From the NCBI GenBank assembly GCA_951804985.1, contig OX638131.1:5370630-5434629 (forward strand): a stretch of 64,000 nucleotides of DNA, written 5' to 3'. Both the position numbers and the translations under genes were made by a program. Each line of letters opens with the position of its first letter. Position 1 is the first letter of the stretch. The stretch comes from Dryomyza anilis. Its lineage: Eukaryota > Arthropoda > Insecta > Diptera > Dryomyzidae. A model generated the notes under the pieces. That model was not told the origin of the DNA. It saw nothing but the letters and a program-made list of their open reading frames with translations, and did not search any database. Positions 21,693-32,321 of this stretch are shown here, one piece after another.

Positions 21693-22290
21693 CGAATTAT
21701 TGGACGCATTTAATCTTATTTCTTCGATTAAATTTGACTTTTTGCTAACCGTTGCCATGAATAAATTAGGAGATTGCGTCGCAAATTATTACGGTATTTA
21801 ATCAGTGATGTGCTTAAGTTCATTTCCGGTTTTACTGTATTTTAAATTTATAGGCAATTGCTGGCGGAATTATAATTTTTTTCTTTTATAAATTTAGTTT
21901 GTTTATTTTTACGATGATAATGAATTCAACTCGAACTTGAACTGGACTGATATGGAACTCGGCTGAACTTGAGTCAGTTCCGAAGATGTTATCGAAAAAT
22001 TAAAAGAAAACTTGTTTTTCTTTCCCGTATATGCCGTGATTCTGTCTCTAATATTCCACAAATTTTGATAACTTTCCATAGTATTCATTATGTAAGTTAG
22101 TTATTTTTTAAGTGTGTTATCGCGAAATCTTTCCTAGATATTAAAAAAAAAAACTCCCTCTCCTAGTAGAAATGTTCCCAGTTCTCAATTCGTCATATAA
22201 CAAATTGGCTTATGAAAAATAACAAATTCAATGATCAGTTCCTTGTAATGATTTTTTTACAATTTCTTCTAGAGTTATTCCAAATAACAA
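21693..22290 (-). repeat. Upstream block of gene D, proximal part
   Basis: Reverse complement aligns with about 5240-5856 upstream of gene C. Homology stops near 22290 and resumes at about 25250, so roughly 3 kb was inserted later. Confidence 0.65.
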
Positions 22291-22969
22291 ATTTCATTTT
22301 ACACTACCCAACACCATTTTTGCCATGGACATCAATACATCATGGACATGGACACCCATACATCAATTCTACATAATTCGGTGGTGCTCAGTTTTTTTCT
22401 ATTAGGTAACGTTATTGAGCAAATTGCAATAGTAGTTTAAAGCCGTTTAGAATAAAAAGTTCTGTGGAAAAATAATTTATCAAATATATTTAATTGCGTT
22501 TTCTTTTAATTCTCAAGTCTTATTTTAATATACTAATATTCTAATAAGTTTTTAATATAATTGGATCTAAACTCGAAAAATTTAAATTTTTTATATAATT
22601 TATTTTATAATTTACGATTTAATGATAAACAAAAAAATGATATAGGGTTATTTAAAGCACAGTCCAAACTAACTATCAAAATTACTAACTGTTTTCTAAT
22701 TGATCCACGTTTTAAAATATTCCCTGAAAACTCAACTTTGATACTCTTTTATATAATTAATTTTTAATCAAAATTCCAATGCCCGTAATCTGAAAATATC
22801 ATTAATTCATATTTAAAGTATGCTTATTCATATTGCATAATCAGTTTTTTCCTATTGTGAAGCATTTTTGAGAAAATTTAGGGTAAAAACGGCTATTTTT
22901 CTGTATTTTGTATGTAAATATACAAGCATTTTAAATTTAAATAGTTTTAACGGAAAATGTATTGATAGG
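22291..22969. other. Inserted AT-rich DNA between halves of the D upstream block
   Basis: No homology to the other upstream blocks and no recognisable gene. CATCAATACATCATGGACATGGACAC-type short repeats occur at 22329-22362. It belongs to the insertion complex that also holds the foldback element and solo LTR. Confidence 0.4.
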
Positions 22970-24182
22970 GCATACTTTAAAACAGAGATCGGAAATGCCC
23001 GTGTGCGTGCGCCCGCACATGCCCCTTGCTTCATACACTGACGAGCAAATTTGTTTTAGGCAGACACTGCAATCGGGCATCACATTTTTTTTACAACACA
23101 TCCCGTCGCAACGAGTGATGCTTTGCATTATTCTCGGTACCTGCCCTCGTGCGGCTACGAAACTAAAAACTGCAGCCCGCGTAGACGTGGAATGAGAAAA
23201 TAGAGAAGCATATCGCGCAAGTGCTATGGTATTTATTTCGCGGGGCAACTCCGTGCAACAGCGAAAACAGACTGCCCCTGGCAGCACGCGCATTTTTCAC
23301 AGCCAGTAAATTATTGGCACTGTTTTACTAGACAGCGCAATGTTTTAATAATTTTTATATAAAACTATTAATAATACAGACAAGTTTGGCAATACTCAAA
23401 TACACTTTTAATCGCAGTTTTATTTTGGTTTATAAAAATTGTATCTTTTAATTGTGCGTTGAACAGAAAAATAAATTTAACATGAAATCTTAATCAACAT
23501 TTTTATTCAAACACAAAAATTATTATGTGCAAAAATCTATTTTAATAAAAAAGCTACATGATAGGCTTCGAAAAATAATGTATATCCTCATTTGTAAAAA
23601 TGTACACTAAGTATAAACTTGCACTGAAAAACTTGTACTAAATTATACAATTTTTATAAACCAAATTAAAACTTCGATTAAAAGTGTATTTGAGTATTGC
23701 CAAACTTTTCTGTTTTAACGATAGTTTTATTTAAAAATTATTAAAACATTGCGCAGTATATTATAACAGTGCCGTACTCTTGCGCCACATAAGAAGGTCA
23801 TACAAGAAAAATTAACTGGCTGTGAAAAATGCGCGTGCTGCTCGGGGCAGTCGGTTTTCGCTGTTGCACCGCGAAATGAATACCATAGCACTTGCGCGAT
23901 ATGTTTCTCTATTTTCTCATTCCACGTCTGCGCGGGCTGCAGTTTTTAGTTTCGTAGCCCGCACGAGGGCAGGTACCGAGAATAGTGCAAAGCATCACTC
24001 GTTGCGACGGGATGTGTTGTAAAAAAAATGTGATGCCCGAGTGCAGAGTATGCGTAAACAAATTTGCTTCTCATTTACTTAAGGGCGCGGGCGCGGGCGT
24101 GCGTGCAAATCCGAACTCTGCTTTAAAAATTAGAACCGATAATAAAAAATTAGTAGTTTTCATCATTAGCCTAAAGTATGTT
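22970..24182. mobile_element. Large foldback element, arms of about 480 bp
   Basis: The left arm (about 22970-23450) and right arm (about 23640-24182) are near-complete inverted copies. Landmarks are GCAACGAGTGATGCTTTGCA at about 23110 against TGCAAAGCATCACTCGTTGC at about 23985, and GGCAATACTCAAATACAC against GTGTATTTGAGTATTGCC. Outer ends may share CATACTTTA. The arms are GC-rich (GCGCGGGCGCGGGC, GCGCCCGCACATGCCCC) in an AT-rich setting. Both arms yield the same short peptide in mirror frames (NTIALARY), which is a consequence of the palindrome and no proof of a gene. No transposase is seen. Confidence 0.8.
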
Positions 24183-24391
24183 CCATATAATCGTAAATCA
24201 TTTTCTTATTTTGATAGTCTTATAATTTGAAAACGATGCTGATTGTTCAAACGATTTTTCCGAATGAAAATATTTTATTCAAAAACAAAAAATATTGAAA
24301 ACATAAAACACTATTTACAAAACTAACTTATTTAAAATTAACAAAGTAGAAAATGATAAAGTACTGAGATTCATTTGATAATCTAACATAT

Positions 24392-24912
24392 TGTTACGAA
24401 AATTCAGTCAACGGAAAACTGTTCTACGAGTTCGTATCTCTGGATTGTGTACAAAATAATGTTTGGTTTAAATTATAACAATTAACTTTATTAATTCACT
24501 TTAATAAACAACTTTACTAATAACAAATTCTAACAACTGCTGCATGTCCACAATTTAACTTGACAATTATCACACGAGATGCACTCGACCACTTTACAAA
24601 CACTTCTGAAGTGCTGTGCCACAGATTCTGCGGCCTTATTACTGCAGGCATCAGTTCGACATGTTTCGACAAGCTTCGACTTGTTTCGAAAACCTTATAC
24701 TCGTTTCGTGAATGACGCATGCTATTGGCATCTCATTCGCACTCATGTGTTTTAATGTGCAGATCTTCCATCTCTTTCTCGCACATTTCTCAGTACGCTG
24801 AATGATCTTCCGTCTCTTTCTAACACATTGCTTAGTGCGCTGAATTGTCGTGCGTCTCATTTATTATTGTTGAATGCTTGCACAGTGGGGCAAGTTATCT
24901 CTTTTCGTAACA
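24392..24912 (-). mobile_element. Solo LTR of a gypsy-type retrotransposon, copy 1
   Basis: 521 bp bounded by TGTTACGAAAA and TTTTCGTAACA, with ATAT duplicated on both sides (24388-24391, 24913-24916). It is 80-90% like 40271-40795 and the reverse complement of 54232-54716. No primer-binding site, gag/pol or second LTR is adjacent, so it is a recombination remnant. It lies in the insertion complex that splits the upstream block of D. Confidence 0.85.
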
Positions 24913-25249
24913 ATATTTATCATTAGAAATGAAAAAAAAAATCGTACAAAACAAGATCAATATTTTTCGAGTTAAGATTCAAATATCTCAAAAACCTATC
25001 GCAATAATAGTATTTTTCAACATATTGTAATTTGTTTTGATAATTCAAAGGAAAATTGAGTTTATAGTTTTTTGGAAACTAATAGTGTTGTGAATTGTAT
25101 TTTTTTAATTCTAAAAAGTGTCTGAAAAATGCATGAAAATTCGAGAACAATTTTCATTAAAATGCTACCTAATATAAGAAAACTGAGTACACAGTCAAAA
25201 TCAGTAACCAAGAATTATTTAGAATTAATATATGGGATGTCCATGGAAA

Positions 25250-26790
25250 ACATTTTTTCTCGTTTTGTTGAATAGTGTAATTATTCAAATATTGTTATCA
25301 GTACCACATGTTTATTACAAAAAACATAGTGTGCATAAAACAAAATTGTATATAATCTTGCTCTTGTATACTTTAATTTCGTTAATCGTAATTAATTAAT
25401 AGACCTCGGCACTTCCTAGAGTCAATCGTGACGATAACCTTTGAATGAAATTGTTTAAAATTCTGCAAAATGAAAGCATATGAGTTAATTGATCATTTTA
25501 TTATCAATAACCTATATTTTGACATACACCGAAGAACACATTGTAAAAAAAAACGTTAATTAAAAAATATACCTCTACAAAACTAGTCTAGCATTAAAAA
25601 TATCAAAATAGATTTGAAAAGATTTCATATGTGTTTTTATTTGATATGGGCAAAAATGGAAATCATATTAAATATAAAATTTTTAAAAAATATAAAAAAC
25701 ATTGCTTAAAGTGTAAGATTAAAACAATTCTAAATTATAAAATCATATCGTCACTGTCACGCCAAAGGGCAAATGTGCATTTTTAAAAATATTGGGAAAT
25801 CAAATTTTAAAGTTTGTAAAAATTATTTTTTTTTATATTGTTATATTGGTTTATTCATCAATTATCATAACGTAGATAAAATGTTTTTTTGTCAATTTGG
25901 ACAACTTACTTACAACTTACAACTTGTAAATACGGATTTTGCGTAGTTATATCCTGACCAAAATGCAAATAATTTGGTTTTTTTGCTATAGTTATTTATT
26001 TGCGCACAATAAAATAGTGATGCAAAGGCATGAATTGTTTGTTTTTAAAGCACCTATCGATTCGCATTATTATTTAAAAATTATTTGCCAAACATTTATT
26101 TTCCATTTGTTATTTGCAAGAAAAATGTTTGGCAAATTATTTTTAAATAATGATGATAATCGATAGGTGCTTTGAAAACAAGCAATGAATGCCTTTACAT
26201 TACTATTTTATCTTGCGCAAATAAATAGTTATAGCAAAAAAAATAAAATATTTGCATTTTGGTCAGGACATAACTTAACAACTTAGTTTTTGATATATAT
26301 GATATAACTAAGTAATATAAAGAGTGATAGGAAAAAACTAAAAAATTCTAAAAATTGAAAATCTTGTCATGCCAAAAGGCGAATCATTTCGTTTTTTTGC
26401 TATAACTTTTTCTTGGTGCAAATAACATAGTGGTTTAAAGGCATTAATTGTTGGTTTTCTGAGCACCTATCGATTGGCATCATTACTTAAAAATAATTGG
26501 CCAAACATTTTTTTGCAAATGATAAAAATAAAAAAAAATCATTTCAAATCAAATATGTCAATCGATAGGTGCTTTAAAAACAAACAATAAATGCCTCTAC
26601 ACTACTATTTTAACTTTTACCAATAAAGAGTTATTGCAAAAAACGAAAAAATAATTGAAAAATTAAAAATCTTGTCTTGCCAAAAGGGCGAATCTTTTCG
26701 TTTTTTTGCTATAACTCTTTATTGGTGCAAGATAAAATAGTGGTGCAAAGACATTAAATATTTGTTTCAAAGCACCTATCGATTATACAA
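25250..26790 (-). repeat. Upstream block of gene D, distal part, with hairpin repeats
   Basis: Reverse complement aligns with about 4340-5230 upstream of C (GTTATCAGTACCACATG at 25296, the TCGTCACTGTCACGCCAAAG end at 25748). 26038-26195 is a hairpin with arms of about 60 bp, both carrying AAGCACCTATCGATT or its complement, and 26440-26590 is a second one. The phrase GCCAAAAGGGCGAATC recurs at 26370 and 26679. No gene. Confidence 0.6.
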
Positions 26791-26984
26791 CTTCATAAAT
26801 GATCCGTTCACAAATGTATAAAAAATAATTTAAACTAAACAGATAAGTATGATTTTTCCGAATAATATATTTTTTAAAATGTCGTAATTTATATTTTGAA
26901 ATTGAATTTTTCGGAACTGAACAAAGTTTAATCCGGAAAATAATAAAAATATTCATTTCGGAAAAACAATTTTTTTTTTTATCA

Positions 26985-27178
26985 AAATCCTCTATTAATT
27001 AAATTTTCCACTATTAATTAAAATTTTCATTAACAATTAAAATTTTCACTAACAATTAAATTTTTCAATAAAAATCAAATTTTTCAATACAAATTCAATT
27101 GTTCACTAAAAATCCAATTTGTCACTAAAAATTTAATTTTGCACAATAAATTAAAATTTTCACTAAAAATGCATTTGC
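26985..27178. repeat. Short 19-bp minisatellite fragment abutting pseudogene E
   Basis: About ten units in the orientation of 18650-20170. Its last 60 bp, from CAATTTGTCACT to AAAATGCATTTGCAA, match the right edge of that larger array, so the two share an end point. Beyond this edge homology to the gene family starts at once. Confidence 0.8.
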
Positions 27179-28283
27179 AATTTATCATCATCGTCATTTC
27201 GAACGTTGAATATAATTCCATCTTTCTCTTCTTGACCATCAATAATGCGTAGTGATCGCATTATAAAGAATCTACCAAACAATTGAAATGATTTTTTGCT
27301 CCTATCATAATTAACATTATAAACGCTTTCTTCGGGTCTTGAGGATTTCGGATAGATTTGGACACAAGCGTTATATGAAGAATCGCATTCATGCAGATAA
27401 TTATTCGAATCATCGGAGAATTTTTGGCTCAGACATACTACGCCTGTGAGCAACGTTTTATAACTTTTGGATTGAGCCAACTTTACTTTCGAATTATTTG
27501 CCGAATTCACTATGAGATTTTTAGTCGTAGTATCTTCCGTATTATCTGTCGGATTCTCTACGGGATTCTCTTTAGCAGTACCGACTTGATCCAATCTGAG
27601 CTGCCTCAACTTAGCTTCAAAGGCCTCTCGTTGGGCACTATTGAACTGATCCTCATTATACAAGGCCATCAGAACGTCTGAACCGCAATCGTGGATATAC
27701 TACTCAGCGTCTCTATAAGTTCTTCAACGGGCATCATCCAGCGTACTTTATCCACCATATTAGTGATTGTGAGATTCGAAAGAGTTTTATTTCGTGCATA
27801 GAGCTCATTAAACAAATCTTGCACCATTGCGTTATCTTTGCAATTCTTCAGAAAGACTGCTGCTTCCAAGACCACCGCGGCCTTCTCGATTATGATGACT
27901 GCCAGTTGATTGCGTTTGGCATCCAGGACTTCACTTTGTTCTAGATTAGAATCACTAATGTTAGCATTGATGAGCGCTTCGAGCTCGTTATACATTGGAA
28001 TCGCATGCAGTGGATTATCAAAGTGCCGAACATCACTCATAGCACTATAGAGTCCAATAATAATATCAGCCTTAAAGTTGAGATTTTTGCTTAGACTAGA
28101 GAATTGTAAAACCTTTTCGAAATTGTCGATGTTTTTGTCATACATTTGGATGATGTTTCCTGGCAAGTACCGTGATGAACTAGTATCGCCTGGAGTCTGG
28201 GTCGCAATGCCATCCTTAGCTAGTACAAATATCGGCAACAAGAGAAGCGCCAATATACGCGAAAAACTTGATTTGTATAACAT
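27163..28283 (-). pseudogene. Copy E: broken secreted-protein family gene
   Basis: The start codon, signal peptide and the first 201 residues follow B (including FLKNCKD). Compared with B, C and D, 7 nt are missing near 27676, giving a stop after AVQTF; the rest continues in another frame from MALYNEDQF. The linker is the longest of the family (ENPVENPTDNTEDTTTKN). Homology ends near 27194 after IIFNVRN, and the last 75 residues, with the final three cysteines, are replaced by minisatellite. A SINE lies between promoter and ATG. Three independent lesions make a functional product very unlikely. A truncated 204-residue secreted form is conceivable. Confidence 0.9.
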
Positions 28284-28313
28284 ATTCTATGTTATAATTA
28301 AAACTAATTTCAT

Positions 28314-28602
28314 AGCCGGTGCGTTGGACTGCGAGCCGAAAGGTCTCCGGTTCAAGCCTGGACTGGGGCTAACAATATCTTTTCATAGAAACATTTTTCT
28401 ATACCTCTCGTCAGTAAATGGCAAACCTACGAGAGTAAAATCATTGCCTATGAAAAGCTCTCATCTGCCGTTCGTATTCGGCAATAAACTGTAGGTCCCA
28501 CCACTTTGAGTACAAATATAACACGCACAGCTCAAAATGGTGAGAGAGCTCGGCCGAAATTCTATACAGGACTGTAGCGCCAAACTTTTATTATTATTTT
28601 AT
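28314..28602 (+). mobile_element. tRNA-derived SINE, copy 2, in the leader of pseudogene E
   Basis: It begins AGCCGGTGCGTTGGACTGCG, then GGTTCAAGCCTGGACTGGGG (B box), and ends in TTATTATTATTTTAT. It matches 16361-16629 along its length. In C and D the two flanks are contiguous (TAATTTCATCAAACG), which proves insertion. The flanks TAATTTCAT and TATTTTAT may be a worn target duplication. It is antisense to E and moved the start codon from 54 to about 336 bp from the TATA box. Confidence 0.85.
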
Positions 28603-28618
28603 CAAACGAAAACGGAGG

Positions 28619-28626
28619 CTTTTATA
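28619..28626 (-). promoter_or_regulatory. TATA box of pseudogene E
   Basis: TATAAAAG on the minus strand with family-typical flanks. The SINE begins about 16 bp downstream, before the expected initiation site, so any transcript would start inside or next to the SINE. Confidence 0.7.
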
Positions 28627-29560
28627 CGAATTCTTTGGCGCAGTCAATCTTATTTCTTCGATTAAATTTGACTTTTTGCTGGCCGTTGCCATGAATAAAT
28701 TAAATTGTTGTACTTTTTAATCAGTTTTTAAGCACGTTTTCTGATTCACACCGATTTAAATCTATATGCGGTGCCTTGGCGATTTTAAATAGACATTATT
28801 ATTTTTTTTTTTTAATAAAAATTCGTTTTTATTTTTTTGATATGAAACTCGACTGAATTCGAGGCAGTTAGGAAAATTGTTTTCGAAAAATTTAAACCAG
28901 ACTTTGTAATAAAAGCTGGATTAGGTTCGTATTTAATATAAATGCCGGGAATTTGTCATTAATATTTCATAAATTTTTAATAACAAACTACCATTTTTTT
29001 TAGTGTGTTTTCAGAAAATATGTCCCTGATTTTGCAAACAAATTTTGTAAACATTTTCCGTATTAGGGATGACATGATCATCGCCAAATTATGTTCGTCT
29101 CGTAACTGGTAGACTTATGAAAAATACCAAATACAATGATCAGTTCTCGATAATGAATCTCTTAGAATTTCTACAAGGGTATTACAATTAAAAAAATTGC
29201 ATTCAATTATTTAAATATCGTTATCAGTACCATATGTTGATATACATTTTATGTTTAATTAAGAATTAATATAAAATTGTTTATAATCTTGCTGTTGTAT
29301 ATTTGAATTGTTGCGTTATCGGCACTTCCTAGAATCAATCGTTAAGATAACCTTTAAATGAGATCATTTAAAATTCAGCAAAATATAAGAATATGAAAAA
29401 ATTCGCTAAATTGAAAATCTTGCCATGCCAAAAGGGTGAATCTTTTAATTTTTTTGCCATAACTTTTTATTGGTATAAGATGTGTAAGATGGTGTAAAAG
29501 CATAAAATGTTTGATTATAACACAGCTATTGATTGGCGTCATTATCGTTAGTCCAGAGAT
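28627..29560 (-). repeat. Upstream block of pseudogene E
   Basis: Reverse complement aligns with the upstream DNA of B, C and D: CTTATTTCTTCGATTAAATT at 28649, GTTATCAGTACCATATG at 29221, CTTCCTAGAATCAATCGTTA at 29325 and GCCATGCCAAAAGGGTGAATC at 29423. Confidence 0.65.
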
Positions 29561-29706
29561 AAAGGTTAACCTTTTCGAATGTTCCTGAACAACTGTCACT
29601 AAACAACATCTATTATATAAATCAGTTAGAAACCAAAAATTTACAGAAAACAACAAAAAAAGTTTTCGTCTGTGAGAAAACTTTATTTTTGAAAATTTTC
29701 GGTTTC

Positions 29707-29910
29707 GGTCTTTTTTTTTTTTTTGGAATATCTACTAAGATCGACAGCACTCAGACAGATTATATCCATTGTACTGTGAAATCTATTCCCTACGTTTTTG
29801 TGGTTAATATCACCACGAGCGCCCATGCCCAAGCCGGGATTCGAACCCGAGACCATCAGAATTCAAGTCCAGCGCGCTACCTCTGGACTGCTGAGGCCGG
29901 CCGGTCTTAG
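29707..29910 (-). mobile_element. Second tRNA-derived SINE family, with poly(A) tail
   Basis: On the minus strand the head reads GGTAGCGCGCTGGACT (A-box region), then CTCGGGTTCGAATCCCGGC (B box), followed by a 130-bp body and an A-rich tail (T-run at 29709-29724 on the plus strand). The flanks GAGAAAACTTTATTTTTGAA and GAGAAACTTTATTTTTAA form an imperfect target duplication. The missing acceptor stem and the tail argue against a working tRNA. Confidence 0.7.
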
Positions 29911-30424
29911 AGAAACTTTATTTTTAAAAAAATTCCGTTGCGGTTAAACAGCGAGAGATATAATGGTTAACAAAATATATCTCTCATTAGTCAATTTTGA
30001 GAAGCAGATAGGATTACGAGATTTCGGGCAATATCTTTTGTACTGAGCTTGCAAAAAGGTGGTCACATATATTTGTAAATATTTCGCGTTTAATAAAACC
30101 CATAAACTCAATTGTTATATCGAATGAAAGATAATTAAATATTCAATAAACATTTCTTACAATAGTTCGGAATTGGTTTACTGGTTTAAGAAAACTCTAT
30201 TGAAGAACTCGAAAAATGTAAATTTTGTCCAACAAAATTTTATTAAAAAATGTATTTAAAAAATGGCGAAAACGTCAGATGATGCACAGTTTGTAATATT
30301 GCAAAATTAGCCTGTACATTTTTTAAGAAAATGATGTAAAAATAAAAGAAATCTATGTATACGTTTTGAGAACAGAAAAAAATCATGTCAAAGCATTACA
30401 ATTGGGTATTTACTAAAAAACATC

Positions 30425-30960
30425 GCATGTTTATACCCTATACCCATGGGTTACAAGTTATAAAATATATGTAAGGATATTTTAGCGCCTCTTAGTAGGC
30501 GTGACTGGTATGAAAAAGTATATATTTTCTTGGTCAACATCACTTTCCGAGTCGATTTAGATGTGACCGTCTGTCTGTCCGCCTATACACGAGAACTATA
30601 AAACTGCTATTCCGAATGATGTGAATTTTATTTTCAATATATTTTAGTAGAATTATAATTTGAAGTTCGAAAATGAGTCCATTTAGTCAACGTAATCTAC
30701 TAAATCCACTACGAAATATGTGTTTACTTTTTAGGATCACATATATCGTTAAGTATTAAAGATAAAGTTATAAAATTTAAAATTAATTACAAGCAATCAT
30801 CTATCAATAGATGCTCAAAAAATAATCGTGATCCGCTCACATTTTTTATTTTTTACTTGTATGCCTATTTGTATAGCACTCAATTATACGCTTTCACATC
30901 CTCAAATGTTACCCATATATTTTTGTCATTTATAGCTCAATTTCTTCGACGGAGTGTGAG
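30425..30960 (+). mobile_element. DINE/mini-me-like remnant
   Basis: Starts TTTATACCCTATACCCATGG and continues with the AAGTATATATTTTCTTGGTC / CGAGTCGATTTAGATGTGAC / GTCTGTCTGTCC series common to mini-me/INE-1-like elements of flies. The boundary on the right is uncertain. No ORF. Confidence 0.5.
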
Positions 30961-31369
30961 CTAGTTTTGAAAAATTAAAATTTGTGTTTCAACTTACATT
31001 CTCGATTTTTTTCCATTTTTTTAAATGAATTTTTTCTTAAATTTTTGTTGAAAAAAAATGTTTTTTCAAGTTCTCCTATCGAGTTCTCTTAAACTAATGA
31101 ACCAATTTAAAAATGTTCTAAAAAATGTTTATTCGATATTCAATTAACTTTCATTCGATATACCATTTGATCATATGTGTTACTTAGAACGCGAGATAAT
31201 TGCAAATATATGCGACCACCTTTATGAAAGCTCAGTCCAAAAGTTATTGACCCACATTTTGTAAACCTATCTAAAGAATTATTATTAAACCATATTTTCG
31301 GAATAAGGGCATCATTTTACGTAATACAAAAATAACCATGACTGCTGCGCAGGTTTTGTGTAGTGTAAT

Positions 31370-32275
31370 ATCTATATATATAAAACTCTTGGTCCGTCTG
31401 TCAGTCTGTCGGTCTGTCTGTCTGTTTGTTCCAGCATCACGTCTAAACCGCTGAACCGATTTAACTGAAATTTTGTAACAGGATACTATGGAGTCCGGAG
31501 GGTGTCATAGGCTATATATGGGAGATTGGACAAAGGGGCGTGGCACCTCCCATACAACCTAAACTTTCAAAACGACATATCTCGGCACATACACAAGCTA
31601 AGAAGATGAAACTAAAAACTCAAATACAAAAAAAAATATACAAAAGCAAAAACACAAAAACAAAAGCAAAAATCAAACACAAAAGTAAAAGCACAAAACT
31701 TAAGCAATAACTCAAAAACAACAGAAAAATAAAAAAAGGATAGAAAACACATCAAAATTCACCACACTAAAATTCACCACACTAAAACTCATCACACTCA
31801 AATTTACCACACTAAAACTCACCATACTAAAATTCACCACACTCAGATTCAAAACACCAAAATTCACCACACTCAAATTCACTACACTAAAACTCAACAA
31901 AATAAAATTCACCACACTCAAATTCACCACACTAAAACTCACCACACTCAATCTCATCACACTAAAATTCACCACACTAAAATTCACCACACTAAAACTC
32001 ACCACAATAAAACTCACCACACTCAAATTCACTCACTTAAACTGACCACACTAAAATTCACCACACTTAAATTGAACACACTAAAACACACAACAATAAC
32101 ATTCACTGCACTTAAACTCACCACACTAAAATTCACCACACTAAAACTCACCACATTAAAAGTAACCACAATAAAACTTCTACTGGGAAAGACTCTACGG
32201 GGAAGAATTCTACGGGAAAGAATTCTACTGGGAAGTATTCTACGAGGAAGCACAGTCTGAGAAAGAATTGCATAT
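31370..32275. repeat. Repeat with GGGCGTGGCACCTCCCATAC core and two short tandem arrays
   Basis: A GTCTGTCTGTC-rich segment (31390-31430) leads to GGGCGTGGCACCTCCCATAC (about 31535), then a 15-bp array of the AAATTCACCACACTA type (31750-32170), then a 16-bp array of GGGAAAGAATTCTACG (about 32175-32270). The same order, much shortened, recurs at 63340-63605, so this is one mobile repeat. Valine/serine-rich open frames on the minus strand are products of the 15-bp period. Confidence 0.65.
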
Positions 32276-32321
32276 GAGAACAGTTGTTTTAGCGGAGAAT
32301 TAGTTTGGTCGCTGTCGTTAA

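Noticed and set aside
22937..23293. 118-residue cysteine-rich frame, with a mirror copy at 23822-24022
   Set aside because: Both lie in the arms of the foldback element; similarity is due to the inverted repeat. Kept only as a remark.
29840..29900. Functional tRNA gene
   Set aside because: A- and B-box regions are present, but the acceptor stem does not close and an A-tailed body with target duplication follows, as in a SINE.
31712..32253. SVVNFSVV-type repetitive proteins on the minus strand
   Set aside because: They come from the 15-bp tandem array; no start context, promoter or relatives.
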